A stretch of DNA of 64,000 nucleotides from Paralichthys olivaceus (taxonomy: Eukaryota > Chordata > Actinopteri > Pleuronectiformes > Paralichthyidae): assembly GCF_024713975.1 (NCBI RefSeq), contig NC_091107.1, positions 20,699,501-20,763,500 of the forward strand, written 5' to 3'. Every line of letters starts with the position of its first letter. Positions within the stretch are counted from its first letter, which is position 1. Positions 1 to 11,031 of this stretch are shown piece by piece. The position numbers were made by a program, and so were the translations under genes. The notes below the pieces were generated by a model. That model worked only from the letters and a program-made list of their open reading frames with translations, made no database searches and was not told the DNA's origin.

Positions 1-1260
1 CATGTACAATATTTTAATATGATGGTCTTTTTCTGCATCAAATCAAATAGTTTTTTGAATGTATTGTTTGTTTCCATTCATCTGCAAAATGAGAAGAAAA
101 TGTCTTTCCTTCACTTTTCTATAGTCTAGCAGCTAAAGGTCACGTGGTAGAGATGATTTGAAGGTGTATCAGCCTATAGTGTTTTATATTTCACATACTA
201 AGTACGCTATACTTTCCGATCCATAGAACATTCTCGGGGCAAATCATGTCAAGACTGCCAAGGTGATGTAACCAGTTTCTAATGCCAGTGGGAATGGTGT
301 GTAGTTCTTTGTAATGACCTTTATCCAGGCATCATTTTTAGATGTTGAGAATTGAGCTGTTAAAATGATGTAAAACAATCTGGTACACATGAATGTAGTA
401 GTACTTGGCAGTGATGTCAATGGAACATGATGCTTAATGACTGAAACACTGCTTTCTTTTCAATGAGTTGCATGAGAAAACTCAAATTTGCTGTGACTTT
501 ACTCTGTCTGAAATGATGATAGTGAGACGCTGTAATGTATGTAATGTATCATTAGCCAATTAATATTTGTGCCTTGTTAACTTCAAAGATTTTTTAATAT
601 TAAAGTTACTTTAACCTAGTCCTTACTACAACACCTTTGCTATCTTTGAAACCTGCTGTTTGTGTCTGTTATTGCAGCTCTGTAGCCCCTTTTTGAGATT
701 CCATTAACATTTAGCATCACTGAAACAATAAACAATTCTATAACTGAATGTTTTAATTTAGTTATTATGATCTGCATTTGCACAAATTACTCAAACATAA
801 GAAAATAAAAAGCAATTATTTAAACATTTAATCTGTCATCAAAGCAAAACAATATGTATTTTTCAAGTTGTACATGGTAACTTTGGTGGATATATACTTG
901 AAACTACTGGTTAGTCAGGAAAGAATAAATAACAGTTTGCTTGAATATCTGTAAATTTGACTTTATTTTATCAGGATAAGCCAGCCTCTATCAGTATTGC
1001 TGTACATGGAGTTATTGTCAGTTAAGTGAATTCCTATGAATACTGAAGACAGTACTGAAAATAATACTTGGTTAAAAAGTAGTAGGTCAGTAGCTGTTTG
1101 TTGTGTACAGCTTCGTTTGTCATTTGCCTAGTATATGTATTGATGCTTTTACACCATAGAAGTTTAACAATAAGTCTATTTTAAATATTCTTATAGATGT
1201 TAGTGTATTTAACTAAGAGTCCTAGGAGAATGCCTATGAGATCCTGTCATAAGAAAAACA
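1..1260. other. AT-rich intergenic DNA, no gene seen
   Basis: No supportable exon on either strand: no open frame above about 60 codons, no CpG-rich stretch and no recognisable repeat. It could include distal flank or 3' UTR of a gene left of the window, but nothing here shows that. Confidence 0.6.
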
Positions 1261-1269
1261 TTTGGCAGA

Positions 1270-2383
1270 TGCTCCTAAACAGTGTGGCAACTTAGGCAGC
1301 CACACTGGTAATAAAGGCAACCAAGCTGCCTCCAAACAGTGTGGCAAAAGAGCCAGCTGCCTCTAAACAGTGTGGCATCAAAGGCAGCTGCCGCTAAAGA
1401 GTGTGACAACAAAGGCAGCTGCCTCGATCATTTCTTCATATATCAGTGGCAGTTTCTGTTGACACTGAAAGTGCATCTACGAGCTACCGCTGCCACGATT
1501 TGAGTGGCACTTACTTTTCATTTGTCAATACCTGCTACTAAGGTGAGCATATTATATTATCTGCCTTTTCTACCATGTATTGTAGTGTTCTAACACATAT
1601 CATATTGATATATTGTTTATGATAAGGAAACTAAAACCACATGTAGAGTGATACAAAGCTAGAATAACCAGTTCATAACCAGATAATTTGATCCTATTTG
1701 AACTCAGTATTGTGACATTTTTTGCTAGCTAGCATAATCATAACCACTGGATTACCTAAAATTGTTATGGAACATTAATTATGTCTTTATTTTTCAGACA
1801 ATTTGAGCTTTTTACAGTGAAGTTTAGCTGCAGCTCTGATGCAGCTTTTTTTCTTGTTGTGCCTTTTGATGATATTTTCCAAGTCTTCATGTTTTATTCA
1901 AACGATACATGGTTTTATTTTTGGATTATGAGTTATTGACCTGCCAGATTATTGTACTTATGTCAGATGATTTAAACACAGCCTATATGCAATAGCACAG
2001 GTTTATTTGAGGCAAATACAGCCTTTTTCAGTGCTAGGGGATTTTTTTTTAATGAAATCTCCTAAACTTGGAATTAGTTCAATTTTGACATGCAACAGTT
2101 TATTATGAAGGGCCACAAGAGTCATGAAATTGCAATAGTTTAAACACATTATGCGATAAAATATGTATCAAAACATTATTCCTCTCTAACTGAATAGACT
2201 ATTTAACTCTCTAATTTGCATTATTTTGACCTCATTTTACGAGCACAGGGCCCAAAGACAAATTCAATGACATAGTAAATTTAATCGCTTATAGGAAAAG
2301 CAAGGAAATGCAAATGAACATGCAAAAGGAAGTTGTCCTTTTAAATAATTGATTTAAATCAATTATAATTAGTTCAGTTGCCA
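1270..2383. repeat. Tandem duplication, copy A (~1.1 kb)
   Basis: First of two head-to-tail copies. It opens with a degenerate 31-bp minisatellite (1277-1425) and continues through a unique-looking AT-rich body. Shared landmarks with copy B sit about 1,085-1,110 bp apart: CCTCGATC at 1423 versus 2534, GCTAGCTAGCAT near 1724 versus 2828, GGAAAAGCAAGG at 2294 versus 3380. Many substitutions and small indels separate the copies, so the duplication is not recent. No coding potential was seen in the body. Confidence 0.85.
1277..1425. repeat. 31-bp minisatellite with CAGCTG E-boxes, array A
   Basis: Degenerate units share a core TAAACAGTGTGGCA followed by AAAGGCAGCTGCC. Unit starts (AAACAG or variant) fall at 1277, 1334, 1365 and 1396, a 31-bp period after a first irregular spacing of 57. 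CAGCTG hexamers lie at 1354, 1385 and 1416. The GGCAGCTGCC part is a perfect 10-bp palindrome. Confidence 0.85.
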
Positions 2384-3466
2384 GTGTGCCTTTGTTGCCA
2401 GGCAGCTGTCTCTAAACAGTGTGGCATCAAAGGCAGCTGCCTCTAAACAGTGTGGCATCAAAGGCAGCTGCCCCTAAACAGTGTGGCAACAAAGGCAGCT
2501 GCCCCTAAACAGTGTGGCAACAAAGGCAGCTGCCTCGATCATTTCTTTACATATCAGTGGCAGTTTCTGTTGACACTGAAAGTGAATCTACGAGCTACCG
2601 CTGCCACGATTTGAGTGGCACTTACTTTTCATTTGTCCATACCCGCTACTAAGGTGAGCATATTATATTATCCGCCTTTTCTACCATGTAATGTTGTGTT
2701 CTAACACATATCATATTGATATATTGTTAATGATAAGGAAACTAAAACCACATGTAGACTGATACAAAGCTAGAATAACCAGTTAGATCATTTGATCCTA
2801 TTTGAACTCAGAACTGTGACATTTTTTGCTAGCTAGCATAATCATAACCACTGGAATACCTAGACAGGGCTCCAGTGAATTTATTGCACCCCCGAAAGGA
2901 AAGGTAGTGTTAGTGGTTAAGCGTAAACTTAAAATAGTTGTGGAACATTACATTATGTCTTTATTTTTTAAATATTTTTCAGACAATTTGAGCTTTTTAC
3001 AGTGAAGTTTAGCAGCAGCTCTGATGCAGCTTGTTTTCTTGTCGTGCCTTTTGATGATATTCTCCAAGTCTTCATGGTTTAATCAAACGATACATGGTTT
3101 TATTTTTAGATTGTGAATAATTGACCTGCCAGAATATTTTACTAATTTCATATAATTTAAATACAGTCTATTTGAATAGGGGATTTTTTTTTAATGAAAT
3201 CTCTCTTAAACTTGGAAATAGCTCAATTTTGACACATTACAGTTTATTATGGAGAGTCACAAAATTGTAATAGTTTAAACACATTATACGATTAATACAT
3301 GTATTAATCTCTAAATGAATAGACTATTTAACTCTGTAATTTGAAAAGTTAAATGACATATTAAATCAAATCACTCACAGGAAAAGCAAGGAAATGGAAA
3401 TGCACATGGAAAAGGAAGTTGCCCTTTGAAATACCTGATTTAAATCCATTATAATTAGTTAAGTTT
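2384..3466. repeat. Tandem duplication, copy B (~1.1 kb)
   Basis: Second copy of the duplicated block, directly abutting copy A and lying about 0.7-1.8 kb upstream of the ckm TATA box. It starts with four clean 31-bp minisatellite units and follows copy A almost to its end. It carries about 63 extra bases near 2871-2935 that copy A lacks, showing an insertion in B or a deletion in A after duplication. No ORF of note. Confidence 0.85.
2401..2532. repeat. 31-bp minisatellite with CAGCTG E-boxes, array B
   Basis: Four near-identical 31-bp units, with AAACAG at 2414, 2445, 2476 and 2507. CAGCTG hexamers occur at 2403, 2434, 2465, 2496 and 2527, one per unit plus one at the edge. The units differ mainly at two positions (CTCT/CCCT and ATC/AAC). 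It is the same family as array A and begins copy B of the larger duplication. Confidence 0.9.
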
Positions 3467-3890
3467 GTGAATCCAGTCTTTCTTTTTAAATGATCTTCTA
3501 ATTGACCCCTATTTAATATGTAAAATTCAAAGACTGATATTTCATTCAGAAGTTCTTTTTATTTTAATTTTATTGTCCATTAACAATTTAATTATTGATT
3601 CAAATGGATTAGCAAAGATTTATTCATATTTATCTCTACTGTACAATTATTCATTGATTAATGAAATGCTTTCTTACATGACAACCCATTACTTCCCTTA
3701 TCAAGACACAACGGCAAAAGTGTAGATTTCCAAAATGTTTAATATCATTTAATGTTTAAAGCATTTCCTTGATCCAGAAAGCTGTCAAAAAAAAATCAAC
3801 CACTTGATGGGTAAAATGCATCTTTGGTCAACATTTCCAATCTTCATGTTCTGATCTCCATAGCATGGATATCAGGGGGAAGTTCAGCTT
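3467..3890. other. AT-rich spacer, nothing recognised
   Basis: Between the end of the tandem duplication and the ckm promoter. AT-rich with no exon, no repeat family I can name and no clear regulatory cluster until the E-boxes that begin near 3895. Confidence 0.5.
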
Positions 3891-3894
3891 TTTT

Positions 3895-4176
3895 CAGCTG
3901 CTTCAACTCCCTCCTAACATGCCTGTCACCCACTTTTACGCCTCCCCCCCCCCACCCACTTGGATACTCCCACTAACCAACTGGTGCTTTGTATGGGCCA
4001 AGGGAGGGTGAGGGGTGGTGAGGCTACAGCTGCAGTACCCGTCTTGGATGACTGAGATGTAAATATGACCCTTTCATAAACTGGTCAGAGTATCATTGCA
4101 GAGGCTCTGGCCAATGAGGGCTCAGCAGGCACTAAAATGGCCTGACCAATAGCGAAGCGTTTGCCAGCTATATAAA
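3895..4176 (+). promoter_or_regulatory. ckm: ckm promoter: E-boxes, CCAAT boxes, TATA box
   Basis: A canonical TATATAAA lies at 4169-4176, about 25-30 bp before the likely transcription start near 4200. CCAAT motifs are at 4111-4115 and 4146-4150. E-box hexamers CANNTG occur at 3895-3900 (CAGCTG), 3957-3962 (CACTTG), 3978-3983 (CAACTG) and 4027-4032 (CAGCTG). Mammalian muscle creatine kinase is driven by MyoD-family factors on E-boxes plus MEF2 and SRF sites; the clustering here fits that, but factor binding is inferred only from motifs. Confidence 0.75.
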
Positions 4177-4198
4177 CAGGGAGCAGAGACCCCCAGAT

Positions 4199-4276
4199 TC
4201 GGGTTCCCCTATCTTGGCTGTGGTGAACAGGATCTGATCCCTAGGACTGTTACCTTTGCTCTTGTCTGGTGTGCAG
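4199..4276 (+). other. ckm: ckm exon 1, noncoding 5' UTR
   Basis: Begins about 25 bp after the TATA box (start approximate) and ends at GTGCAG|GTAAAG, a strong donor at 4277. It joins the acceptor ending at 5111 (TCTCTTTGCAG). There is no ATG between the presumed start and the donor. A noncoding first exon is the usual arrangement of vertebrate CKM. Confidence 0.75.
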
Positions 4277-4820
4277 GTAAAGACTTATCACAGCGATGAT
4301 TATTTTGTGGAGTTAAAAGAGGAGGAGCAGACTTGTGGATTTGGAGAACCATTGAAACAGAAACTTTTCTGCAATGAAGAGATTTGCAGTCCATGATATC
4401 CAAAGATAATTACACAACAATTCTGGGATATCTGAATGCATATGATGCCTTTTCTGAAAAAAAGACCCCTACTGTGAATCAGATGTCATTGAATTTTGCC
4501 AGATTATTGTTAGTTAAGTGAAATCTGGGATGAGCATGTTGTAGGGAAGCAAGCCTGAAAGTTAAAAAGTAACATTGTGTAACTATTGATAGTAAAGTAT
4601 ATTGACCTTGCTAGAAGGAGGGAAGCATCCGCAACTTGTCAGTCAGAAGTTCAGCATAGTGAGAACTTTAAGTGTTTGATCCTACAGAGTGAGCGCTGTT
4701 ATACAATGGAGGTGATTTGTATGTGTAACGTGTTAACATGTGAACTGTGGAGCTGTGTGTCATGAGAGTTAAAATGCTACGTTTAAATGCTGGGGACATT
4801 TTAAGGACAGGGTTAAGAGT

Positions 4821-4961
4821 CACATGTGCTGGTGCTAAAAATACCCAGGCAACATGTAGTCCTCCCCCGACTCTATTTCAACCGGACATTTGAGCTTTTG
4901 AGAATTGAGCAACACTTGTTACCAGGATTCCAACACCGACACCATTTGAACACTGCAGCTG
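4821..4961 (+). promoter_or_regulatory. ckm: Candidate muscle regulatory module in ckm intron 1
   Basis: Overlapping E-boxes CACATG/CATGTG at 4821-4828 sit 7 bp before a MEF2-like core CTAAAAATA at 4835-4843. Further E-boxes are at 4913-4918 (CACTTG) and 4956-4961 (CAGCTG). Mammalian CKM has a known intron 1 modulatory region with E-box and MEF2 sites; this may be its fish counterpart. Motif evidence only. Confidence 0.5.
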
Positions 4962-5126
4962 TCCAGTAGAATATCTCACATCTGCCAATGCTGAATATTT
5001 TGCACATATTCAGACAACCCTCAGAGACAGCCTCAAATTTAGAGAATTGGTTTAAAATAATCGTGAGTAACAGCTAACATTTTCTCATCCAATGTTTCCT
5101 TCTCTTTGCAGTGTAAGAAAGCAATC

Positions 5127-7104
5127 ATGCCTTTCGGAAACACCCACAACAACTTCAAGCTCAACTACAAAGTTGAGGATGAGTTCCCCGACCTGAGCCA
5201 GCACAACAACCATATGGCCAAGGTTCTGACCAAGGAGATGTATGGCAAGATTAGGGACAGACAAACCCCCAGTGGCTACACCGTGGACGATGTCATCCAG
5301 ACTGGCGTTGACAACCCCGGTGAGGCCCAGAGACACACTACAATTTAGACTTATCTAATCTTTTTATGATTCATAAAATCATTCACACCTATTTAGGTCT
5401 ACACATATGCAGTTATGGTGAACATTTCTTAATTTTGCCTGTGGATAAAAGCACCTAATTTAATAATCACACTGTGGAGAAGCTATTATCTTCCGTCCCA
5501 TCTTTTAATTCCTGCTTTCCTATTCCCTCCTGATGTTTAGGTCACCCCTTCATCATGACCGTTGGCTGCGTCGCTGGTGATGAGGAGTCCTATGAGGTCT
5601 TCAAAGAACTGCTGGACCCCGTCATCTCTGACCGTCATGGTGGATACAAGCCCACTGACAAGCACAAGACCGACTTGAACTTCGAGAACCTGAAGGTACA
5701 GTACTTTTAGCAAAGAGCAGAAAGCACTATGGCTCATAGGGTTAAGACTCTTAGAAACTTCAAAATTACTGGAGAAAGCATATCCACTGTTTAAGAATTT
5801 CACTTTGTAATCAAACGTGATCATTTTTGTCTTTAGGGTGGTGATGACCTGGACCCCAACTACGTTCTGTCCAGCCGTGTCCGTACTGGCCGTAGCATCA
5901 AGGGATTCACCCTGCCCCCCCACAACAGCCGTGGCGAGCGCAGAGCTATTGAGAAGCTGTCCGTTGAGGGTAAGCTATGAATAGATTCAGTACATTAGTA
6001 TACCAAAGGATGTACAGTAAGCTATTCACAAACTATAGGCTTTTCACAAAAACGCTACATTATTACCCTCTGCTTATTTTATGTTGAATCAGTTTAAATG
6101 GTACCAAAAGCAGACTCCTAACAGTGCATCTCTTTCTGCAGCTCTGACCATCCTGGATGGTGAGTTCAAGGGAAAGTACTACCCCCTGAAGTCTATGACT
6201 GATGCCGAGCAGGAGCAGCTGATCGCTGATCACTTCCTGTTTGACAAGCCCGTCTCCCCCCTGCTGACCTGTGCTGGAATGGCCCGTGACTGGCCTGATG
6301 CCAGGGGCATCTGGTGAGTTCAGACTTTAGTATAGATTTACACTTTCATTTAGTATTCGTGGGCTTTATGTTAACGGTTTTCATCTGTTGTCATCCAGGC
6401 ACAATGAGAACAAGACCTTCCTGGTCTGGGTCAATGAGGAGGATCACCTGCGTGTCATCTCCATGCAGCAGGGTGGCAACATGAGGGAGGTCTTCAAACG
6501 TTTCTGCGTTGGCCTGAAGACGGTAAAAGTCATAAAAGCTGGGATTTGAATTGGAGAAAGCAGTGTAGATTGCAGCTGATATTCCTCTGACTTTTCATCT
6601 TTCTCATTTGCCAGATTGAGGAAACCTTCAAGAAGCACAACCACGGCTTCATGTGGAACGAGCATCTCGGGTTCATCCTGACCTGCCCCTCCAACCTGGG
6701 CACTGGACTGCGTGGTGGTGTCCATGTCAAGCTTCCCAAGCTCAGCACACACGCCAAGTTTGATGAGATCCTCACCAGGCTGCGTCTGCAGAAGCGTGGC
6801 ACAGGTATGCAACGTACACCTGTGGATCCACATGATTGGTTCATGAAGATCTCTGCTGGGTGTCTGAGCACTCTTGAGCTCTTATGTGTAATCTGTACCT
6901 GATCCCCTGTCCTTGTCCTCTTTAGGTGGTGTGGACACTGCCTCCGTGGGTGGTGTGTTTGACATCTCCAACGCCGACCGTCTGGGCTCCTCAGAGGTGG
7001 AGCAGGTCCAGCTGGTGGTTGATGGTGTCAAACTGATGGTTGAGATGGAGAAGAAGCTGGAGAAGGGAGAGGCCATCGACAGCATGATCCCTGCCCAGAA
7101 GTAG
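5127..7104 (+). CDS. ckm: Muscle-type (M) creatine kinase
   Basis: Reversibly transfers phosphate between ATP and creatine in the muscle cytosol and at the sarcomeric M-band, buffering ATP. Coding exons: 5127-5319, 5541-5695, 5837-5969, 6142-6313, 6399-6522, 6615-6804, 6926-7104; all introns GT-AG; 381 codons plus stop, the normal M-CK length. Exon lengths 193, 155, 133, 172, 124, 190 and 179 follow the vertebrate CKM pattern as I know it. Start ATG opens [10 protein letters not shown], typical of M-type CK without a mitochondrial leader. Visible residues: phosphate-binding R130, R132, R292, R320, R341; acidic loop NEEDH with E232; active-site C283 in [10 protein letters not shown]. Nothing is broken. 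Teleosts carry ckma and ckmb; I cannot decide which, though the N-terminus seems ckmb-like. It is convergent with mark4, as in human. Confidence 0.97.
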
Positions 7105-7368
7105 AGAGGGACAATCTCTGACCATTCATTAATTTTCAATGGAGCCATCTTATGGCTTTGCAGAGGAAACAGCTGCTCACCAAGAGACTCGTGACTCTGC
7201 TCACCTCTTTTCTCCTTCCAGATTTTTTTTTCTTTTCTCTGTCATAATTTTTTTTTTCACATTGTCCTGGGTGGGTTGGTAACATCCTGGGATCAGCCTC
7301 CACTAAGCTGGGCTCGCCTAGCAGATGTGGCATCACCCTCTTTTTTTCCATGAGAGCATAATGGTTTC

Positions 7369-7545
7369 AGGTGGCGTATAGCTCACCTGGTTGAGCTGCC
7401 GCCCCAACGAGGCACTGCCTCAACCTGCAGCGGCCCGGGTTCAATTCTGATCTGATACCCGTGGCCATCTCTGCAATTTTCATCAACCCCCCCCCCCCCC
7501 GCCCCGCTCTCAATAAAATTCAATAAAGACAAAAAAAATGAAACA
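7369..7545 (+). mobile_element. tRNA-derived SINE inside the ckm 3' UTR
   Basis: A tRNA-like head has an A-box-like TAGCTCACCTGG at 7379-7390 and a B-box-like GGTTCAATTC at 7438-7447. It is followed by a CTGCAA...C-rich segment and an AATAAA..AATAAAGAC A-rich tail. This layout matches common teleost SINEs with GGCTCAGTTGG / GGGTTCGA boxes and a CAATAAAGGC tail. It is diverged (poly-C run at 7488-7500) and lies in ckm transcript sense. Confidence 0.65.
7512..7527 (+). terminator. ckm: Tandem poly(A) signals of ckm
   Basis: AATAAA at 7512-7517 and again at 7522-7527, about 410 bases after the stop codon and both within the SINE 3' tail. These are the first canonical signals downstream of ckm. 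Another AATAAA follows at about 7598 and may be used alternatively. Confidence 0.7.
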
Positions 7546-7803
7546 AAAACGTATATGAGTGTTTTTTAAGGAGGTTATTAAAGGACTTCATATTGCTCAA
7601 TAAAAGGTGCCCCGTTATACAAACGAATGAAATGGTATTTTTTGTTGCTACGTTGAGAAATTATTCTTGTTCTCAAATATTTTTGAGTACCACATATTGA
7701 TACTAATCATGTAAAATGCTCAGAAACGTTCAACAAGTTAAAATCATGTCATAACTGGAAACAAGACACCAAAATGAAGGAAAAAATGCCAACATCAGTG
7801 AAT

Positions 7804-10800
7804 TTTATTAATCTTCAGCTCCATGTTCTCCTTTAAATACCAGAATGACGCAATCTCACATTACAGTTTCTTTCTGAGGGGAGGAATTAAACAGTAGAGC
7901 AGTGTAAAATTACTCATACAGGTAAAACTGTTATTCTGTCTTTTTTGCATATAACATCAACAGTTTCCATAATCAGTTTTGAAATAACAGTGCAGGTTAA
8001 ATACTGAGCCCCCAGGGGTCTTAATACTGTACCATCCACCATCTGATCCAGACCAGTTACACATGGTCTCTAGCAGGTACACAAGCATTTACTCAACACT
8101 CAGGTCAACAAAAAAAAACTCTTTAAGAATTTTCACAGTAGATTTCACCTTAAGACAATGTTCATCTGTCTTATGCTAAGACTGAGTTGTTTTACACAAA
8201 GTCATTTGCTTTTTAGCCTGTTTCATGTCAACAATTTCCACTGAATTGCTTTGCAAACAACCTGATTTATATTTGCAATCAGGAGACAGCGACAGAACAT
8301 TTCTATGGCTTGAATGCAACCCAGGGCTGTCAACATGTAAGGGACTTAACTGGGATCTCTGTAATTTCAAGTTAAGAAGCAACTGGCAATCAAAATTGCA
8401 CAATTTATTCCCTATGTCCCTATTGCGATTTATTTGAATTACACACTGTATGTTGTGGTACATTTCATGGCATATCTAAATACTTCTAAGACCTCAGAAG
8501 CCCTCTTGAATGTACTGAACCTATCCTTTATCCAACACGGTGAAGTCAATGTACCTCACCCACACCGTTCTGTTTGTTTTTGTGAAAGGGGGCAATGACC
8601 TGGTGCTACGTCTAGCACCATTTTCTTTGTATCAATCCATGTCTTGAAAACTGACTGTGTCTGCATCTCACAAAGCTTCTGATTCTAGGTGTGCATCATG
8701 TTTCATTTTTTACCCTAAAACCCAAACTCTGAAGTCATGCAGGATTGCAGGTTGATTTTGTTCCCCATTGTCACTGACAGAAACTGCTTTAAACTAGAAT
8801 TACTTCCCTTGCTCTAGCTATAAATAAACCTTGAGCTCTAAGATATATACTATATTCATATATTTTATATACAGCCATCAACTGACTGATATAAACCTGT
8901 TTTTTAATGATATTATTCTAAAAAATAAATAAAGTACCTGTGCAAATATCCACAAATTGAAGTGTTTCACATTTAAGACATTGGCGCCCTCCAGTGGCTA
9001 GTTCTGGGTATTACCTATACAGGTACACTGGAAGGAGCTGATTCAAGTCAAAGCAAAGTGCATTGAGGTCTATATTACCTAATGCTAATATACACCACAA
9101 TGAGAAACGTCCAGGGAGAGGACAACAACAGACTCCTAGCGCCCATAATGGTTTCTGCTTCTCACCATGAGGAGGAGGACGGGTCAAAACCACCCTCCCC
9201 CCTCGTCGGGCATCAGGAAACAGCACGCACCAAACAGGACTGAGAAGATGCCATACATGGGTCTTACAATGTGAGAGTGTGGATGATGAGAGTGCTCCCC
9301 TGTGAGAAAAACCTCCAACAAAGAGCAGAGGTAAGCCATATGCTCATTGTGACGACAGAAAGAAGTAGGTGGTACATATGCCTGTGGACAGCTGAGCCTG
9401 TTAAATTTAAAGAGTTTAACATCAGTGGGGAATGAAATGAGGGTGGGGCAGGGGTCTGTCTTGGGTCACCGTGAGCAAAGCCACAACTGAGAGAGTGTAG
9501 CAACAGTAAATCAGTAGCCAAACAACATGATCCGTAGCCTACAGAAATATCACAGTATGTTATTCACTAAAAAAACAGGGAGGGAGAATAGAAAGCTCTC
9601 AGTTTTTTTTTTGTTTCTTTTTTTTTTTTACATTTAATATGCACTGTATGAAGGCGCTGGGGGTTGTTCACTTTAAAGGCAACGGACTGAATAGAAGAAA
9701 GTACCGTCCACACTGCCTCCACCATTTCCAAATTCAGAAAACACCCCCTCCCTGATACCCACAGCCATCAACAATGGACAGACCAGTTCATACACTGTGC
9801 CACAAAAACAGGAGGTTGGATACTTGGACGTGTGTGTGTGTGTGTGTTTCTCTGTGAGTGTGTTTGCTTGGCTGATCCACTTTTGGGGCTTTCCTGTCGA
9901 CATACTGTCATGATGACTGAGGCGAGGTCACATGGCACAAAACAGAACCATAGAATTGCATTGCACTGAAAATACATCAGAATTACATTATGTCTTATTT
10001 TTAGATGACTGACAGCTTCACAGAGACAGGTCTGCATGACGTTAGTAGATCATGTTGACTTGAAGCACCTCGCACAGTTTTTAAAAGTCGAGGGTTGCGG
10101 GTTTGAAATATTTTCTCAGGTTTGTGTCACTGCTGTTGTGTCTTCAGAGCGATGCTTTTGAAGAAAGGGGCAAGAACGAGGTGAGAGGTTACGGTCATTG
10201 ACCAGCACTGACAGGCAATGAATCTAGCCAATCAGGGAGCCGTATGTATTGTGCATGTCTTTCAGAGCGCCAGTATAGATAAAAGTTAACTAAATCAATT
10301 TTGATATCAATGCAACAAAAATCTAGAATTTAACATGATTGTTCCAGATCATGAGGTTGTTTTTCACAGTAAACTTTATCTACATTTTTATTTTCTGCTT
10401 GATGAGAACTCTACTGGATAATCAAGCTCAACGTGTCACTGGTTCATTAGTGTCTGATTGGCTGTTCCAAAGGCCTGTCAACCCTGCTTCCACTGACCTT
10501 AATCCAGTGCAGTCGTCACTGCTGTTTGTGCAACCAATCAATGCGATGCAACCCTCTGCTGCTGCTCATCTTCTCACCGAATCTGACCATCTCCACATTT
10601 GTGCATGTTATCCCCAGGTGATGAAACGTCAGCAGGTAATCATTGTGAGGAGAAAAAAAATGAACAGTGTACATAAACATATAAAAGAACAGTTTAAAAA
10701 AAAGGACTGGCTTGTCAATGACGTCCACTACACAATGGTGTTTTTCCTGTAGTGGTGAAAGTGACAGTGGTTAAAAACAATTATCAGAGCAATAAATAAC

Positions 10801-10962
10801 AAAATTAAGAGTCATTATGGCTAGAGTAGCAATAAAAAATATTCAACTAGATTCCATCTGATCCAGGTCCAGTGGGTGCAGCCGCTCAGTGAAGAAGTCG
10901 GCTGAGCTGGGTGGGGTGATAGGGTGGAGTGTGGGTGCCTCAGTCTATGTGACTTCAAGGGT

Positions 10963-11031
<69 letters not shown>

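Larger units (their letters stand above)
7105..7545 (+). other. ckm: ckm 3' UTR
   Basis: Runs from the TAG at 7102-7104 to about 15-20 bp past the tandem poly(A) signals. It holds two T-rich tracts (7226-7258) and then a tRNA-derived SINE. No AATAAA occurs between the stop codon and 7512, so the first usable signals are those in the SINE tail. The cleavage position is inferred. Confidence 0.65.

Noticed and set aside
1420..1560. Helitron terminus (hairpin before a CTAAG-like end)
   Set aside because: The inverted pair is too far from the CTAAG and there is no convincing 5' TC end or Rep/helicase remnant.
1277..2532. CRISPR-like array of 31-bp repeats
   Set aside because: The units are contiguous tandem repeats without unique spacers, in vertebrate DNA next to ckm; this is a minisatellite.
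5537..5923. Antisense 128-codon frame over ckm exons
   Set aside because: It is the complement of codon-biased ckm exons plus an intron; no independent features.
7379..7447. A tRNA gene with A and B boxes
   Set aside because: No cloverleaf can be formed around the diverged boxes and the spacing is long; the C-rich body and AATAAA tail indicate a SINE.
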